In this document: one piece after another, positions 20,618 to 30,304 of the stretch
Layout of the letters: every line of letters starts with the position of its first letter
Numbering within the stretch: position 1 is the stretch's first letter
NCBI RefSeq assembly: GCF_000746095.1
Contig: NZ_JQKP01000002.1
Span: forward strand, 248,001-312,000
Direction of reading: 5' to 3'
Source of the DNA: Ferriphaselus sp. R-1
Lineage (GTDB): Bacteria; Pseudomonadota; Gammaproteobacteria; Burkholderiales; Gallionellaceae
DNA: 64,000 bases
Position numbers and translations under genes: made by a program
Notes under the pieces: model-generated
Told to the model about the DNA's origin: nothing
The model's database searches: none
The model's input: only the letters and a program-made list of their open reading frames with translations

Positions 20618-21568
20618 ATGCGCATCCTGCTGGTCAAGACTTCGTCGCTGGGCGACGTGCTGCACAACCTGCCCGTGGTCACCGACATCCTGCATCACTT
20701 CCCTGATGCCAAGATAGACTGGGTGGTGGAAGAGAACTTCGCTGAGCTGCCCAGATTACACCCTGGCGTGGATCGCGTGCTCACGGTCGCGGTCCGCCGC
20801 TGGCGCAGGGAGCGGGAGACCGCCCGGGCAGAGATCCGCACGGCTGTCGCCGCCATTCGCGAACAGGATTACGATTTCGTGATCGACACCCAAGGCCTGC
20901 TGAAAAGCGCGCTGGTGATGCGCAATGCGTTCGGCTTGCGCTGCGGTTACGGCTTCCTGTCGGCGCGCGAACCCTTGGCCAGCCTGTTCTACCACAAGCG
21001 CTTCACCGTACCGAAACGGCAACATGCGGTTGAACGCAACCGCCAGCTGGTCGCGCAGTCATTGGACTACGAGCTGGATACGACCGCCGACTATGGCATC
21101 GAGCCACCAAGTGTATCCTTGAAATGGCTGAAAGCAGGTGCTTACATGGTGTTACTGCACGCTACCAGCCGAAACGATAAGCTATGGGCGGAGACGAGCT
21201 GGATCGAGCTGGGCAAACAATTGGAACGGCAGGGAATGCGTTCCGTTTTGCCTTGGGGCAGCCCAAATGAACTGGCGCGTGCCCAGCGTCTCGCTTCGGC
21301 GATCCCCGGTGCGATCTGCGCACCGCGCCTGGACTTGACCGAAGCCGCCGCCCTGCTCGGACGGGCACAGGCCGTCGTGGGCGTGGACACAGGATTGGCG
21401 CACCTGGCGGCGGCGCTGGCCGTACCTACTGTAGGCATCTACACCGCCACCGACCCGGCACTGACCGGACTGTATGCCGGTGCGCGCTCCATCAATCTGG
21501 GCGGCAAGGCGCACTCCCCCAGCGTCGAGGCGGTCTTGGCGGCGCTGGAACAGGTGCGTCGTGCCTAG
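20618..21568 (+). CDS. waaC: Lipopolysaccharide heptosyltransferase I
   Basis: The 316-residue GT-B (family 9) enzyme adds the first L,D-heptose to Kdo2-lipid A on the cytoplasmic face of the inner membrane. The N terminus MRILLVKTSSLGDVLHNLPVV is diagnostic, with VIDTQGLLKSAL, LHATSRNDKLW and the C-terminal VGVDTGLAHLAAALAVP. It overlaps waaA by 8 bp, and exonuclease III lies one base upstream, so the three probably form one transcript. Confidence 0.95.
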   Translation: MRILLVKTSSLGDVLHNLPVVTDILHHFPDAKIDWVVEENFAELPRLHPGVDRVLTVAVRRWRRERETARAEIRTAVAAIREQDYDFVIDTQGLLKSALVMRNAFGLRCGYGFLSAREPLASLFYHKRFTVPKRQHAVERNRQLVAQSLDYELDTTADYGIEPPSVSLKWLKAGAYMVLLHATSRNDKLWAETSWIELGKQLERQGMRSVLPWGSPNELARAQRLASAIPGAICAPRLDLTEAAALLGRAQAVVGVDTGLAHLAAALAVPTVGIYTATDPALTGLYAGARSINLGGKAHSPSVEAVLAALEQVRRA

Positions 21569-22817
21569 GATCTACTACAACGTCCTGCTCTGGCTGCTGC
21601 TGCCCTACGTCTTCATCCATTTGTTATGGCGCGGGCGCAAGCAATCCGAATATCGCCAGCGTATCCCCGAGCGCTTCGGACTGTACGCCACCCCGGCATC
21701 CGAACGCCCCGTGCTGTGGTTGCACACCGTCTCCGTGGGCGAGACGCGCGCAGCGGTGACCTTGGTGCAAGCCTTGCAGCGCGACTACCCCGGGCATCAG
21801 ATCTTGCTCACCCACACCACGCCCACCGGTATGGCGACGAGCGAGCAGCTATTTGGCAACGGCGTACGGCGTGTCTATCTCCCCTACGACTACCCGTTTG
21901 CCGTACGCCGCTTCCTTGAGCAGTTCCGCCCGCACCTCGGCGTGCTGCTGGAGACGGAGATATGGCCGAATCTGATCCACGCCTGCCACGAGCGCAGCAT
22001 TCCCTTGTTGCTGCTGAATGCGCGCCTGTCCACTCGCTCCGCTGCGGGTTATGCCCGTTTCGGCGGATTGGCCGGCGCTGCACTGAGCGAGCTGACGGCT
22101 GTAGCCGCACAGACCGCCGAAGATGCGACACGCCTGACCGGGCTCGGTGCGCGCTCGGTGTCGGTGATGGGCAACCTGAAGTTCGACATCGAACCGCCTG
22201 CCGCCCAGCTGGCACTCGGACGGCAACTGCGCGAACAGTTTGGCGTACAGCGTCGCGTGTTTCTGGCGGCGAGTACGCGCGAAGGCGAAGAAGCGCTGCT
22301 ACTGGCCGAACTTGCCCAGCAGACAGCAACTGACGTGCTCACCGTGATTGTTCCCCGCCACCCGCAGCGCTTCGACGAGGTCGCCACGCTGTTTGAGAAA
22401 CAGGGTTTGCGTTACCAGCGCCGCAGCGCGCAGCAGCCCATCGCACCGGAAACGCAGGTGGTGTTGGGTGACAGCATGGGTGAGATGTTCGCCTACTATG
22501 CCGCCAGCGATCTGGCCTATATCGGCGGCAGCCTGCTGCCGTTCGGCGGGCAGAACCTGCTTGAGGCGCTCGCGGTGGGCAAGCCGGTCCTGGTCGGGCC
22601 GCACACCTACAACTTCGCTCAGGCGACAGAACAGGCCGTGACGGCAGGGGCGGCGAAGCGGGTTCGGGATGTGGAAGAACTGATGGCAAGTGTCCGCCAG
22701 CTACTTGAAGACAGCTCGGCACTCATGACAATGGGCGAACAAGGCAAGGCGTTCGTGATCGCCCATCGCGGCGCAACGGCGCAAGCCCTGAGGTTGATTG
22801 CCGGGCTAGTCGCCTAA
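21561..22817 (+). CDS. waaA: 3-deoxy-D-manno-octulosonic acid (Kdo) transferase
   Basis: The 418-residue protein adds Kdo from CMP-Kdo to lipid IVA. It has one N-terminal hydrophobic segment (YYNVLLWLLLPYVFIHLLW), WLHTVSVGETRAA, LLETEIWPNLIHAC and the Gly-rich GGSLLPFGGQNLLEALAVGKPV of Kdo transferases. The start is a GTG at 21561 inside the end of waaC. Upstream frame extension is only the other frame of waaC. The gene ends 12 bp inside the convergent lolA gene. Confidence 0.95.
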   Translation: MPRIYYNVLLWLLLPYVFIHLLWRGRKQSEYRQRIPERFGLYATPASERPVLWLHTVSVGETRAAVTLVQALQRDYPGHQILLTHTTPTGMATSEQLFGNGVRRVYLPYDYPFAVRRFLEQFRPHLGVLLETEIWPNLIHACHERSIPLLLLNARLSTRSAAGYARFGGLAGAALSELTAVAAQTAEDATRLTGLGARSVSVMGNLKFDIEPPAAQLALGRQLREQFGVQRRVFLAASTREGEEALLLAELAQQTATDVLTVIVPRHPQRFDEVATLFEKQGLRYQRRSAQQPIAPETQVVLGDSMGEMFAYYAASDLAYIGGSLLPFGGQNLLEALAVGKPVLVGPHTYNFAQATEQAVTAGAAKRVRDVEELMASVRQLLEDSSALMTMGEQGKAFVIAHRGATAQALRLIAGLVA

Positions 22818-23420
22818 CACGTCCGCGCCCTTGGGCGGAATGAACCTGAACAGGCCGGGAGCCAGTGAGGGGTTACGTTTGAGGTTGGAGAAGCGCAGCA
22901 CGGTGGCATGGCCGAAATTGTCGTGCAGCTCCATCGCCGCCAGCTCCCCCTGAACGTCAAAGCCCAGCAGAATCACCTCGAAATTGGTCTCGCGACTCTT
23001 GGGCTTGGCCTCGACCCAATCCAGACCGGCTTGGTTGCCGACATCCTTCAGGCCGAAGCTGCGCTCGATCTCATTGTTGCCCGCCAGCAACGCCGCCGGG
23101 CTGCTGCCCAGCGCCGCGTCCAGCTTCTTCACCGTGACTTGGTTCAAATCCACGTCATACAGCCAGAACTTGGCGCCGTCGCCGACGATGACCTGCTCGT
23201 ACGGCTTCTGATACACCCAGCGGAATTTGCCGGGTCGGACGAACTGCATGGTGCCAGCGGCGGACTGCAGCTTTTTGCCATTCTTGTCCATCACCGTTTG
23301 GCTGAACTCCGCCTGGGCACTGCGACTGCCTTCCATGAACGACTTCAGCCGTTCGATGCTGCCGGCATGGCCAAGCAAGGGAAACAGGGAAAACAAGAGG
23401 ACAGCGGTTGTGCGCAGCAT
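22806..23420 (-). CDS. lolA: Outer-membrane lipoprotein carrier protein LolA
   Basis: The 204-residue periplasmic chaperone carries lipoproteins from LolCDE to LolB. It has a signal peptide to about LLGHAG, then RSAQAEFSQTVMDKNG, the FRWVYQKPYEQ block and LLGFDVQGELAAMEL. ATG at 23420 has GGAG five bases upstream; a GTG at 23426 overlapping the ftsK stop is the alternative. It follows ftsK in the usual ftsK-lolA order. Its 3' end overlaps the convergent waaA by 12 bp. Confidence 0.93.
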   Translation of the reverse strand: MLRTTAVLLFSLFPLLGHAGSIERLKSFMEGSRSAQAEFSQTVMDKNGKKLQSAAGTMQFVRPGKFRWVYQKPYEQVIVGDGAKFWLYDVDLNQVTVKKLDAALGSSPAALLAGNNEIERSFGLKDVGNQAGLDWVEAKPKSRETNFEVILLGFDVQGELAAMELHDNFGHATVLRFSNLKRNPSLAPGLFRFIPPKGADVLGD

Positions 23421-23422
23421 AT

Positions 23423-25699
23423 TCACTCCGAACGGGCAGGCGCGATGACTTCGCGGTTGCCGTTGCTCTGCATCGGTGTCACCACCCCGGCACGTTCCAT
23501 CTGTTCGACCAGACGCGCAGCGCGGTTGTAGCCTATGCGCAGGTGACGCTGCACCAGCGAGATCGAGGCACGGCGCGAGCTGACGACGATCTCCACCGCC
23601 TGATCGTACAGCGGGTCGGCCTCGGTATCGCCACCCTCTTCCAGCGAGCCGCCCTCTTCCGGCTCATCCATCGAGCTCAGGATGCCGTCGACATAGTTTG
23701 GCTCGGCCTGCGCCTTGAGATGTTCGGCGATGCGATGCACTTCCTGATCGGAGACGAACGCGCCGTGCACTCGCGTCGGATAGCCGGTGCCGGGCGCGAG
23801 ATACAACATGTCGCCCTGACCGAGCAGCGCTTCCGCGCCCATCTGGTCGAGGATGGTGCGCGAGTCGATCTTGGAGGAAACCTGGAACGCCACGCGCGTC
23901 GGCACGTTGGCCTTGATCAGGCCGGTGATCACATCCACCGACGGGCGCTGGGTCGCCAGCACCAGATGGATGCCGGAAGCGCGCGCCTTCTGCGCCAAGC
24001 GCGCGATCAGCTCCTCGATCTTCTTGCCCACCACCATCATCAGGTCGGCCAATTCGTCGATGAAGATCACGATCAGCGGCAGCTCTTCCAGCGCCTCGGG
24101 ATCGTCCGGCGTGAGCGTGAACGGGTTGGTCAGCGGTTGCCCGGCCTTGGCGGCCTCGCGCACTTTCTGGTTGTAGCCGGCAATGTTGCGCACCCCCAGC
24201 GCCGACATCAGCTTGTATCGCTTGTCCATCTCCTGCACCGCCCAGTTCAGCGCGGAAGCGGCTTGGCGCATGTCGGTCACTACCGGGGCGAGCAGGTGCG
24301 GGATGCCTTCGTACACCGACAGCTCCAGCATCTTGGGGTCGATCAGGATCAACCGCACCTCTTGCGCTGTCGCCTTGTACAGCAGGCTGAGGATCATGGC
24401 GTTGATCGCCACCGACTTGCCGGAGCCGGTCGTGCCCGCCACCAGCGCATGCGGCATCTTGGCCAGATCGGCCACCACAGGGTTGCCGGAGATGTCCTTG
24501 CCCATGGCGATGGTCAGATGCGAGTGCATGTCGGCATAGACCTTGGAGCTAAGGATCTCGGACAACTTCACCACCTGGCGGCGGGGATTGGGCAGCTCCA
24601 GCGCCATGTAGGCCTTGCCGGGGATGGTCTCGACCACGCGGATGCTGACCACGGACAGCGCGCGCGCCAGATCCTTGACCAGATTCATGATCTGGCTGCC
24701 CTTCACGCCCACGGCGGGCTCGATCTCGTATCGGGTGATGACCGGCCCCGGCAGGGCGGCCATGACCTTGACCTCGACCCCGAAGTCCATCAGCTTGCGC
24801 TCAATCAGGCGCGAGGTGAATTCCAGCGTGTCTTGCGAGATAGTCTCGGTCTCTTGCGGCGGCGGATCGAGCAGATGCAGCGGCGGCAAGGTCGAATCCG
24901 GCATCTCGGCGAACAGGGGCGTCTGGCGCTCTTCCGCCATGCGTTTGGATTGCGGCACTTCGACCACGGCGGGTTCGTAGCGTATCGGTTTGTGCTCCTC
25001 CACCCGCTTCTTCTCTTCGACCACCTCGACCAGACGTTCGCTGGCGGCTTGTTCACCGATGCGCTTGTCCTGCCGGGTCTGCCAGCGAGTGCGGCCACGC
25101 ATGACGGCAGCTTCGATCACGCCGCCCAGCCAGTCGGAGAAGCGCAGCCAGGACAGGCCGGTGAACAAGCTGAACCCTACGGCCATCGATACCAACAGGA
25201 TCAAGGTCGAGCCGGTGAAACCCAACGCTAGCGCGAGCGGGTCGCCGACCAACGCACCCAGCATACCGCCGGGCGCTTGCGGCAGCGGCATCTTCAGACT
25301 GTGCAGGCGCAACGATTCCAGCGCGCTGCTACCCAACAGCAACATGACGAAGCCGATCAGCGCCACGGAAAGAGCGCGACGGTCGAACAGGCTGTCGGCG
25401 CGCAACTGGCGATAGCCCGCCCATACGCGCTGCAGCACAAAGAACGCCCACCACCAGGCGGACAGGCCGAACAGGGAGAGCAGGATGTCGGCCAGCCAGG
25501 CCCCGACGGCCCCGCCGGGATTGTGCGTTATGCCCGAGCTTTCATTGTGCGACCACGCGGGGTCGACGGGATCGTAGCCGTACAGGATCAGTATCAGATA
25601 GATGGCGAGGGCGGCCAGTATCAACCAGCGCGACTCGCGCAAGAGAGTCGTCAACTGGCCGGGCAAGGAGGGTCTTCCCGACACGTCATTCAATGCCAT
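23423..25699 (-). CDS. ftsK: DNA translocase FtsK
   Basis: The 758-residue protein couples chromosome-dimer resolution to division. The N terminus has about four membrane segments within residues 25-190, then a linker, then the RecA-like motor with Walker [15 protein letters not shown] and Walker [17 protein letters not shown]. The C-terminal winged helix (gamma domain: [27 protein letters not shown]) reads KOPS and contacts XerD. The linker is short compared with E. coli FtsK, as in many betaproteobacteria. Confidence 0.97.
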   Translation of the reverse strand: MALNDVSGRPSLPGQLTTLLRESRWLILAALAIYLILILYGYDPVDPAWSHNESSGITHNPGGAVGAWLADILLSLFGLSAWWWAFFVLQRVWAGYRQLRADSLFDRRALSVALIGFVMLLLGSSALESLRLHSLKMPLPQAPGGMLGALVGDPLALALGFTGSTLILLVSMAVGFSLFTGLSWLRFSDWLGGVIEAAVMRGRTRWQTRQDKRIGEQAASERLVEVVEEKKRVEEHKPIRYEPAVVEVPQSKRMAEERQTPLFAEMPDSTLPPLHLLDPPPQETETISQDTLEFTSRLIERKLMDFGVEVKVMAALPGPVITRYEIEPAVGVKGSQIMNLVKDLARALSVVSIRVVETIPGKAYMALELPNPRRQVVKLSEILSSKVYADMHSHLTIAMGKDISGNPVVADLAKMPHALVAGTTGSGKSVAINAMILSLLYKATAQEVRLILIDPKMLELSVYEGIPHLLAPVVTDMRQAASALNWAVQEMDKRYKLMSALGVRNIAGYNQKVREAAKAGQPLTNPFTLTPDDPEALEELPLIVIFIDELADLMMVVGKKIEELIARLAQKARASGIHLVLATQRPSVDVITGLIKANVPTRVAFQVSSKIDSRTILDQMGAEALLGQGDMLYLAPGTGYPTRVHGAFVSDQEVHRIAEHLKAQAEPNYVDGILSSMDEPEEGGSLEEGGDTEADPLYDQAVEIVVSSRRASISLVQRHLRIGYNRAARLVEQMERAGVVTPMQSNGNREVIAPARSE

Positions 25700-25756
25700 G
25701 TGGACCTTTAGCTGTTAGTGGAAGGATTGCCAAGATTGTTCGGATGCAAAGCGTGT

Positions 25757-26419
25757 TCATTCTTCCGAGGTGGGAACCAGGCCCATACGCTCGGCCATGC
25801 GTATGGCTTCAAAGCGGCTGCTGATGTGGAGCACCTGATAGACCGCAGCGATGTGGATCTTCACCGTTCCCTCGGCCAGCCCCATGATCTTTGCGATCTC
25901 CTTGTTGGACAGGCCGCGTCCGAGTAGAGCCAAGGCTTCGTTCTGCCGGGCGCTCAGGCCGTGGGCGTTGGTTTGTTTCCGCGTTCCGGAAGCCGACCCG
26001 GCAGGCAGATCGCTCGGTAGCGCCACCTGTAGCAACTGCGGAGGCAGGTATATTCCGCCATCCAGCACCAGGCGCAGGGCATTGAGCATCACCTTGCTCG
26101 GGGTGGTTTTGGAAATAAAACCGACGGCTCCGCTTTCCATCACCCGCTCGATCTCATCCCGGTGATCCAGGCCGGAGATCACAACGATGGGTATTCCGGG
26201 ATAGCGGTGGTGGAACTGGCGCACCGAGGTAGCACCTTCGCTGCCCGGCATGGATAGGTCCATCAGGACCAGGTCGAATCGGGGATCCGACTCCGTGCGT
26301 CGCAACGCATCGGGAAAATTACTCGCTTCGACAACGTCCACTTCGTTGCCGAACTGCTGCAACACGTAACGCATACCATCGCGAAACAAGGCATGATCGT
26401 CAGCGACCAATATCTTCAT
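25757..26419 (-). CDS. NarL/FixJ-family two-component response regulator
   Basis: The 220-residue protein has a receiver domain (residues 1-120; acidic pair D7-D8, phospho-acceptor D54 in VLMDLSMPGSEG, switch residue in VVISG, lysine in FISKTTPS). It ends in a LuxR-type HTH (about 155-215: LSARQNEALALLGRGLSNKEIAKIMGLAEGTVKIHI). ATG 26419 was preferred to an upstream in-frame start. It lies 93 bp downstream of a hybrid sensor kinase on the same strand and is the probable output for it. Confidence 0.92.
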   Translation of the reverse strand: MKILVADDHALFRDGMRYVLQQFGNEVDVVEASNFPDALRRTESDPRFDLVLMDLSMPGSEGATSVRQFHHRYPGIPIVVISGLDHRDEIERVMESGAVGFISKTTPSKVMLNALRLVLDGGIYLPPQLLQVALPSDLPAGSASGTRKQTNAHGLSARQNEALALLGRGLSNKEIAKIMGLAEGTVKIHIAAVYQVLHISSRFEAIRMAERMGLVPTSEE

Positions 26420-26512
26420 GATTGCCCCCTGGTTCCGTAAAATTCTGACGTAATCATACCGCAAGACGTGGGTATTAGTGCGCCGCTGTCCGGAAAGACG
26501 GCAATGCAGGGT

Positions 26513-28336
26513 TCAGGACCGCTCCTGAACCGCGTGGTAAATCACGGCGCGCAGCCGTGACGGTGAGATGGGCTTGTGCAACAAGATGGCTTGATTGGAC
26601 TGGAACTCCTGGAATGTGGCACTACCGGTGTCGCCGGTGACTATCAGCACAGGTAGTGAAGCTCCCCATCGTTCCCGCATCTGTTTTGATGCATGGATCG
26701 CAGTCACCCCGGCGGGCAAGCGATAGTCGCTGAGCAGTATGTCCGGGCGCTGGCCGAGGGCATCATATCGGGCGACGACTTCGTCCGGCAATCCGCCGGC
26801 GACCACCTGACACCCCCAGGATTCGAGCAGTTCTTGAGTCGCTTCGCGGATCTCGAGGTCGTCCTCCAGTAGCGCGACCCGTACTCCGTAGACGCTCTCA
26901 GTCGCTTCCTGAACCTGATACGGGAAGGTCTCCAGTGCAACCTCGCCCTGCGGCACGGCGAAGCAGATCGCGGTCCCCTCGCCTAGTTTCGACTCGACCT
27001 CCAGCCGGTAACCCAGCAGCTTCTCCACGCGCCGTACGATAGACAAGCCCAATCCCAGCCCTTGCCGGCGATCTCGCTGCGGGTTGTTCGACTGAAAGTA
27101 CTCGTTGAATATGAGCGGCAAGTCTTCCTTGCTGATGCCGATGCCGGTATCCGTTACGCAGATCCGCACTTGCCCCGCCTCCTGGCGGCACGTGATGACG
27201 ATCTCACCCCGGCTGGTATAACGGACGGCATTCGAGGCCAGATTGCGGATGATCTGCTCCAGCAGGCTCGGGTCACTATGGACGATCAATCCCTCGGACG
27301 AGTCAGCATCCACAGAGACCGTGAAACTCAGGTTTTGATCCAGCGCGATGCGATAGAACTCGAGATACAGGCGATCCAGCAAGTGCTGCAGGTTGAAGTG
27401 CTGCAATTGCGGTTGAACCACGCCGGACTCCAGTCGCGACACGTTGAGTAATGCGCCCAGCATGTCGGTCAGCGAGCTCACCGAGCTTTCGATCTGTCCG
27501 GCCAACTTTTGGGCAACCGGGTCGCGGTCGTGGACATGGTTGCTCAAGGCATCGCTGAACAGCATCAGCGCTTGCAGCGGCTGGCGCAGATCGTGGCTGG
27601 CCGCAGCCAGAAAGCGGGACTTCTCCCGGTTGGCGGCCTCGGCCTTCTCTCGGGCAGCCTCGGAGACGATCTTTTCCGCCGAGAGATCCTTCAGCAGGGC
27701 GGTGTTCTCATAACCGCGCAACAGGGCTTGCAACAAACGTCGGCTGAGCTGGTAACCGTCATTGAGCACAGTAGTGGCATAGAGCAGGAGCATGAATCCC
27801 AGCGCCAGATGGACCTCGTCACCGACGCTCAGCATCATCACGATCGAAGGCGCAAGGACCAGAATGCTCCAAATGAACTGGGCGGGGACGTAGACCGGGT
27901 TGATGGTGACCGCTCCCGCAGCCAGACCAAGAATGACGCAGATCAGCAGTGCCTGATAGGCCAGATTGCCGGGCACGAACATGACTACTCCGATAGAGCC
28001 CCATAGTGCCCCGAGCAGGGTGACATAGATGACGAAGTGTCTGGACCAGCGACGGCACTGCGCTACGGTGCTGGTCTCGTGTTTATGCCGCAGCAGGAAC
28101 CAGCCATCCACAGCCAGGCAGGTCAGGATCAGGGCCAGCCAACCGAGCAGGAGATGCCGGGCGACGATGTCCCACATCATCCAGACCAGAGACAGGGCCA
28201 CAATCGTTTGACTGCCTATCATCACCGGATAGGCGGCGATCCGTGTGCGGATCTGGTCGGCCCGGACCAGCAGCGTGCTTTCGTCGATATGGAAGCGGAG
28301 TTCTTCCTTTAGCGAGGGTAGATGGTTACTGTCCAT
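26513..28336 (-). CDS. Hybrid sensor histidine kinase with membrane sensor and C-terminal receiver
   Basis: The 607-residue protein has about six or seven hydrophobic segments in residues 38-195 and a short coiled linker. HisKA has H248 in FLAAASHDLRQPLQAL; an HATPase domain follows with N (LASNAVRYTSRG), G1 (DTGIGI) and G2 (GLGLGLSIVRR) boxes. A receiver closes the protein, with D537 in LLSDYRLPAG. No PAS or periplasmic domain is seen, so the stimulus may be sensed in the membrane. The NarL-type regulator downstream is the likely partner. Confidence 0.9.
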   Translation of the reverse strand: MDSNHLPSLKEELRFHIDESTLLVRADQIRTRIAAYPVMIGSQTIVALSLVWMMWDIVARHLLLGWLALILTCLAVDGWFLLRHKHETSTVAQCRRWSRHFVIYVTLLGALWGSIGVVMFVPGNLAYQALLICVILGLAAGAVTINPVYVPAQFIWSILVLAPSIVMMLSVGDEVHLALGFMLLLYATTVLNDGYQLSRRLLQALLRGYENTALLKDLSAEKIVSEAAREKAEAANREKSRFLAAASHDLRQPLQALMLFSDALSNHVHDRDPVAQKLAGQIESSVSSLTDMLGALLNVSRLESGVVQPQLQHFNLQHLLDRLYLEFYRIALDQNLSFTVSVDADSSEGLIVHSDPSLLEQIIRNLASNAVRYTSRGEIVITCRQEAGQVRICVTDTGIGISKEDLPLIFNEYFQSNNPQRDRRQGLGLGLSIVRRVEKLLGYRLEVESKLGEGTAICFAVPQGEVALETFPYQVQEATESVYGVRVALLEDDLEIREATQELLESWGCQVVAGGLPDEVVARYDALGQRPDILLSDYRLPAGVTAIHASKQMRERWGASLPVLIVTGDTGSATFQEFQSNQAILLHKPISPSRLRAVIYHAVQERS

Positions 28337-28349
28337 ATCACGCTCCGAC

Positions 28350-28943
28350 TCATGGTTGTTTGCGCAGGGCCAGAAGCAATTCTATATCCTGCGCCAGCAA
28401 CTCGGCACGTTGCGCATAGGGCGATAGCAACACGCGATGGCTGACCGGGTCGATCAGATAGGTTCCGGCGGAGTGGTCCAGGGTGTAATTGCCGCTATTG
28501 CCCAGCTGCTTGCTCCAGGTAATGCCGAAGGCGTGCGCCGCCCGGTCGATCTCGGCGGGCGTGCCGCTCAGGCCGAGAAAGGCCGGATGAAAGGCGGGAA
28601 CGTATTCCGCCAGCATCGCCGGCGTATCACGCGCCGGGTCGAGCGAGATGAACAGCACTTGTACCTGCTCCGCGTCCTTGCCCAGCTTGGCCATGACTTG
28701 GCTCAGGTCGGCCAGCGTAGTCGGGCACACATCGGGGCAATGGGTGTAGCCGAAGAACAAGGCAACGATCTTGCCGCGATAATCGGCCAGCGATCGCGGA
28801 TTGCCCGCCGCGTCTTGCAGGTGGAAGTCGGCATTCGCATACTGGCTGCTGACATCGCTGGCAGCGAAGGGCGAAGGGAGCTTGGGCTCCTCGCAGCCGA
28901 GCAATGCCAGCAAACCCAACAACAGCAATCTACGCAGCCACAT
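28350..28943 (-). CDS. SCO1/SenC family copper chaperone lipoprotein
   Basis: The 197-residue protein has a lipoprotein signal with lipobox LLGC (cysteine 17) and a thioredoxin fold. The copper-binding CPDVC is C69-C73 (FFGYTHCPDVCPTTL) and the third ligand is H158 in YTLDHSAG. SCO proteins deliver copper or reduce cysteines of the CuA site of cytochrome oxidase. It overlaps the upstream membrane protein gene by 14 bp and is the last gene of the bio transcript. The 13 bp gap to the kinase gene downstream suggests possible read-through. Confidence 0.92.
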   Translation of the reverse strand: MWLRRLLLLGLLALLGCEEPKLPSPFAASDVSSQYANADFHLQDAAGNPRSLADYRGKIVALFFGYTHCPDVCPTTLADLSQVMAKLGKDAEQVQVLFISLDPARDTPAMLAEYVPAFHPAFLGLSGTPAEIDRAAHAFGITWSKQLGNSGNYTLDHSAGTYLIDPVSHRVLLSPYAQRAELLAQDIELLLALRKQP

Positions 28944-29646
28944 GACAACTCCCGCTCCAGCCGTATGTTGCGAAGGTGTAGCCGACCTTGACTAGTCCGT
29001 AAACACCGAATCCCGCCACGATCAGCCCGGCAGCCATGCGCACGCGCGGCGCTTGCACCCAGTGGCGCAAGCGCTCCCAAAACAAGCCGATGGCCAACAG
29101 ATTGGGCAACGTACCCAGCCCGAACGCCAGCATGATAGACGCACCGCGCACTGCGTCGCCACTGGCAAGCGCGGTGATCAGCACGCTGTACACCAGTCCG
29201 CACGGTAGCCAGCCCCACAGCGCGCCCAGCGCCAGCGCGCGCGGCAGGCTGGTCACCGGCAACAGCCGTTTGGTGTAAGGCTGAATGCGCTGCCACAAAC
29301 CACCGCCCAGCTTCTCGATGCTGCGCACTGCGCCCGACAGTCCGGCCAGATACAGCCCCAGCGCGATCAGCATCAGGCTGGACAGCGCGAACAGCAGGTG
29401 CTGCACCGGCACCTGGTCGCGCAGCAGCATCCCGGCCTGACCGAGCAGGCCGACCAGCGCCCCGGCCAGCGTGTAGCTGGCGATGCGGCCACTGCTGTAG
29501 GCGAGATGGAACGGCCAGCGGGAGCGGCCAGCGCTGGCGGGCAGTTGTGCAGTAAAGATGCCGACCAGGCTGCCGCACATGCCGAGGCAATGCACGCCGC
29601 CGAGCAGGCCGACGAAGAACACGGCGATAAGGCTGAATTCAGACAT
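28930..29646 (-). CDS. UreH/TauE-SafE-like membrane protein with HCxxMCG motif
   Basis: The 238-residue polytopic protein starts with a helix carrying GGVHCLGMCGSLVG (H19, C20, C24). A second half-motif, LALGALWGWLPCGLVYSVL, is the pattern of the UreH-like transmembrane family related to DsbD/CcdA. Such proteins are often encoded beside cbb3 oxidase assembly or SCO genes and are thought to handle metals or electrons across the membrane. The N terminus overlaps bioD by 8 bp, the C terminus overlaps the SCO gene by 14 bp. Export of sulfite, suggested by the generic TauE/SafE name, is not supported here. Confidence 0.75.
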   Translation of the reverse strand: MSEFSLIAVFFVGLLGGVHCLGMCGSLVGIFTAQLPASAGRSRWPFHLAYSSGRIASYTLAGALVGLLGQAGMLLRDQVPVQHLLFALSSLMLIALGLYLAGLSGAVRSIEKLGGGLWQRIQPYTKRLLPVTSLPRALALGALWGWLPCGLVYSVLITALASGDAVRGASIMLAFGLGTLPNLLAIGLFWERLRHWVQAPRVRMAAGLIVAGFGVYGLVKVGYTFATYGWSGSCHVAA

Positions 29647-30304
29647 GGAGCAAGGTCAGATCGAGTTGTCGGGCGGCGGCGTGCGCGTCCGGTTGTGGCT
29701 GAAAGTCCACCACACCCAGCAGCGGCGCGGCGATGCGTTGCTGGATGGCCGTGACGTTCTCACGCAACAGGGGCATCTCTGCCACCACACAGTTCGCCAC
29801 CCAGCCCGCGCATTTTAGCCCGGCAGCGGCGATGGCGTTGGCCGTCAGCAGGGCATGGTTGATGCAACCCAGCCGCATCCCGACCACCAGGATCACCGGC
29901 AGCGCCAGTTCGCGGGCAAGGTCCGCCATGTCCTGCTGGTTGTTCAGCGGTACGCGGAAGCCGCCCGCTCCCTCAACGATGACCACATCGGCCTGCCCGG
30001 CCAGCTCACGATACGAGGTGAGGATGCGCCCCAGCTCGATGCGTACGCCGACATGCTGCGCGGCCAGATGCGGTGCGGCGGCAGGGTAGAAGCTGTAGGG
30101 ATTGACCTGCCCCGGCGTGGCCAAAAAACTGCTGGCCGCGCGCAGGGCGAGCACGTCCTCGCTCTTACCATCGTCGTCCAGCCCCGCTGCCACCGGCTTC
30201 ATGCCAACCACACGCTGGCCCTGTGCGGCGAAAGCGTGCAGCAGGGCGCAGGAGATCAGCGTCTTGCCCACGCCGGTGTCGGTGCCGGTGATGAAGTAGC
30301 TCAT
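29639..30304 (-). CDS. bioD: Dethiobiotin synthetase
   Basis: The 221-residue ATP-dependent enzyme closes the ureido ring of dethiobiotin from DAPA and CO2. Walker A is GTDTGVGKTLISCA (residues 7-20), MKPVAAGLDDD gives the substrate lysine, and VVIVEGAGGFRVPL is the second phosphate/Mg loop. The start ATG overlaps the bioC stop by four bases (ATGA). A much longer open frame upstream is just another frame of bioC. Confidence 0.95.
   Translation of the reverse strand: MSYFITGTDTGVGKTLISCALLHAFAAQGQRVVGMKPVAAGLDDDGKSEDVLALRAASSFLATPGQVNPYSFYPAAAPHLAAQHVGVRIELGRILTSYRELAGQADVVIVEGAGGFRVPLNNQQDMADLARELALPVILVVGMRLGCINHALLTANAIAAAGLKCAGWVANCVVAEMPLLRENVTAIQQRIAAPLLGVVDFQPQPDAHAAARQLDLTLLHV

Noticed and set aside
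23408-25231. Open frame of about 607 codons opposite ftsK
   Set aside because: Antisense to intact ftsK; His/Gly/Asp-rich translation typical of a reversed GC-rich gene.
28930-29646. Sulfite exporter function for the TauE/SafE-like protein
   Set aside because: The HCxxMCG helix and SCO neighbour fit the UreH-like metal or redox group better than an anion exporter.
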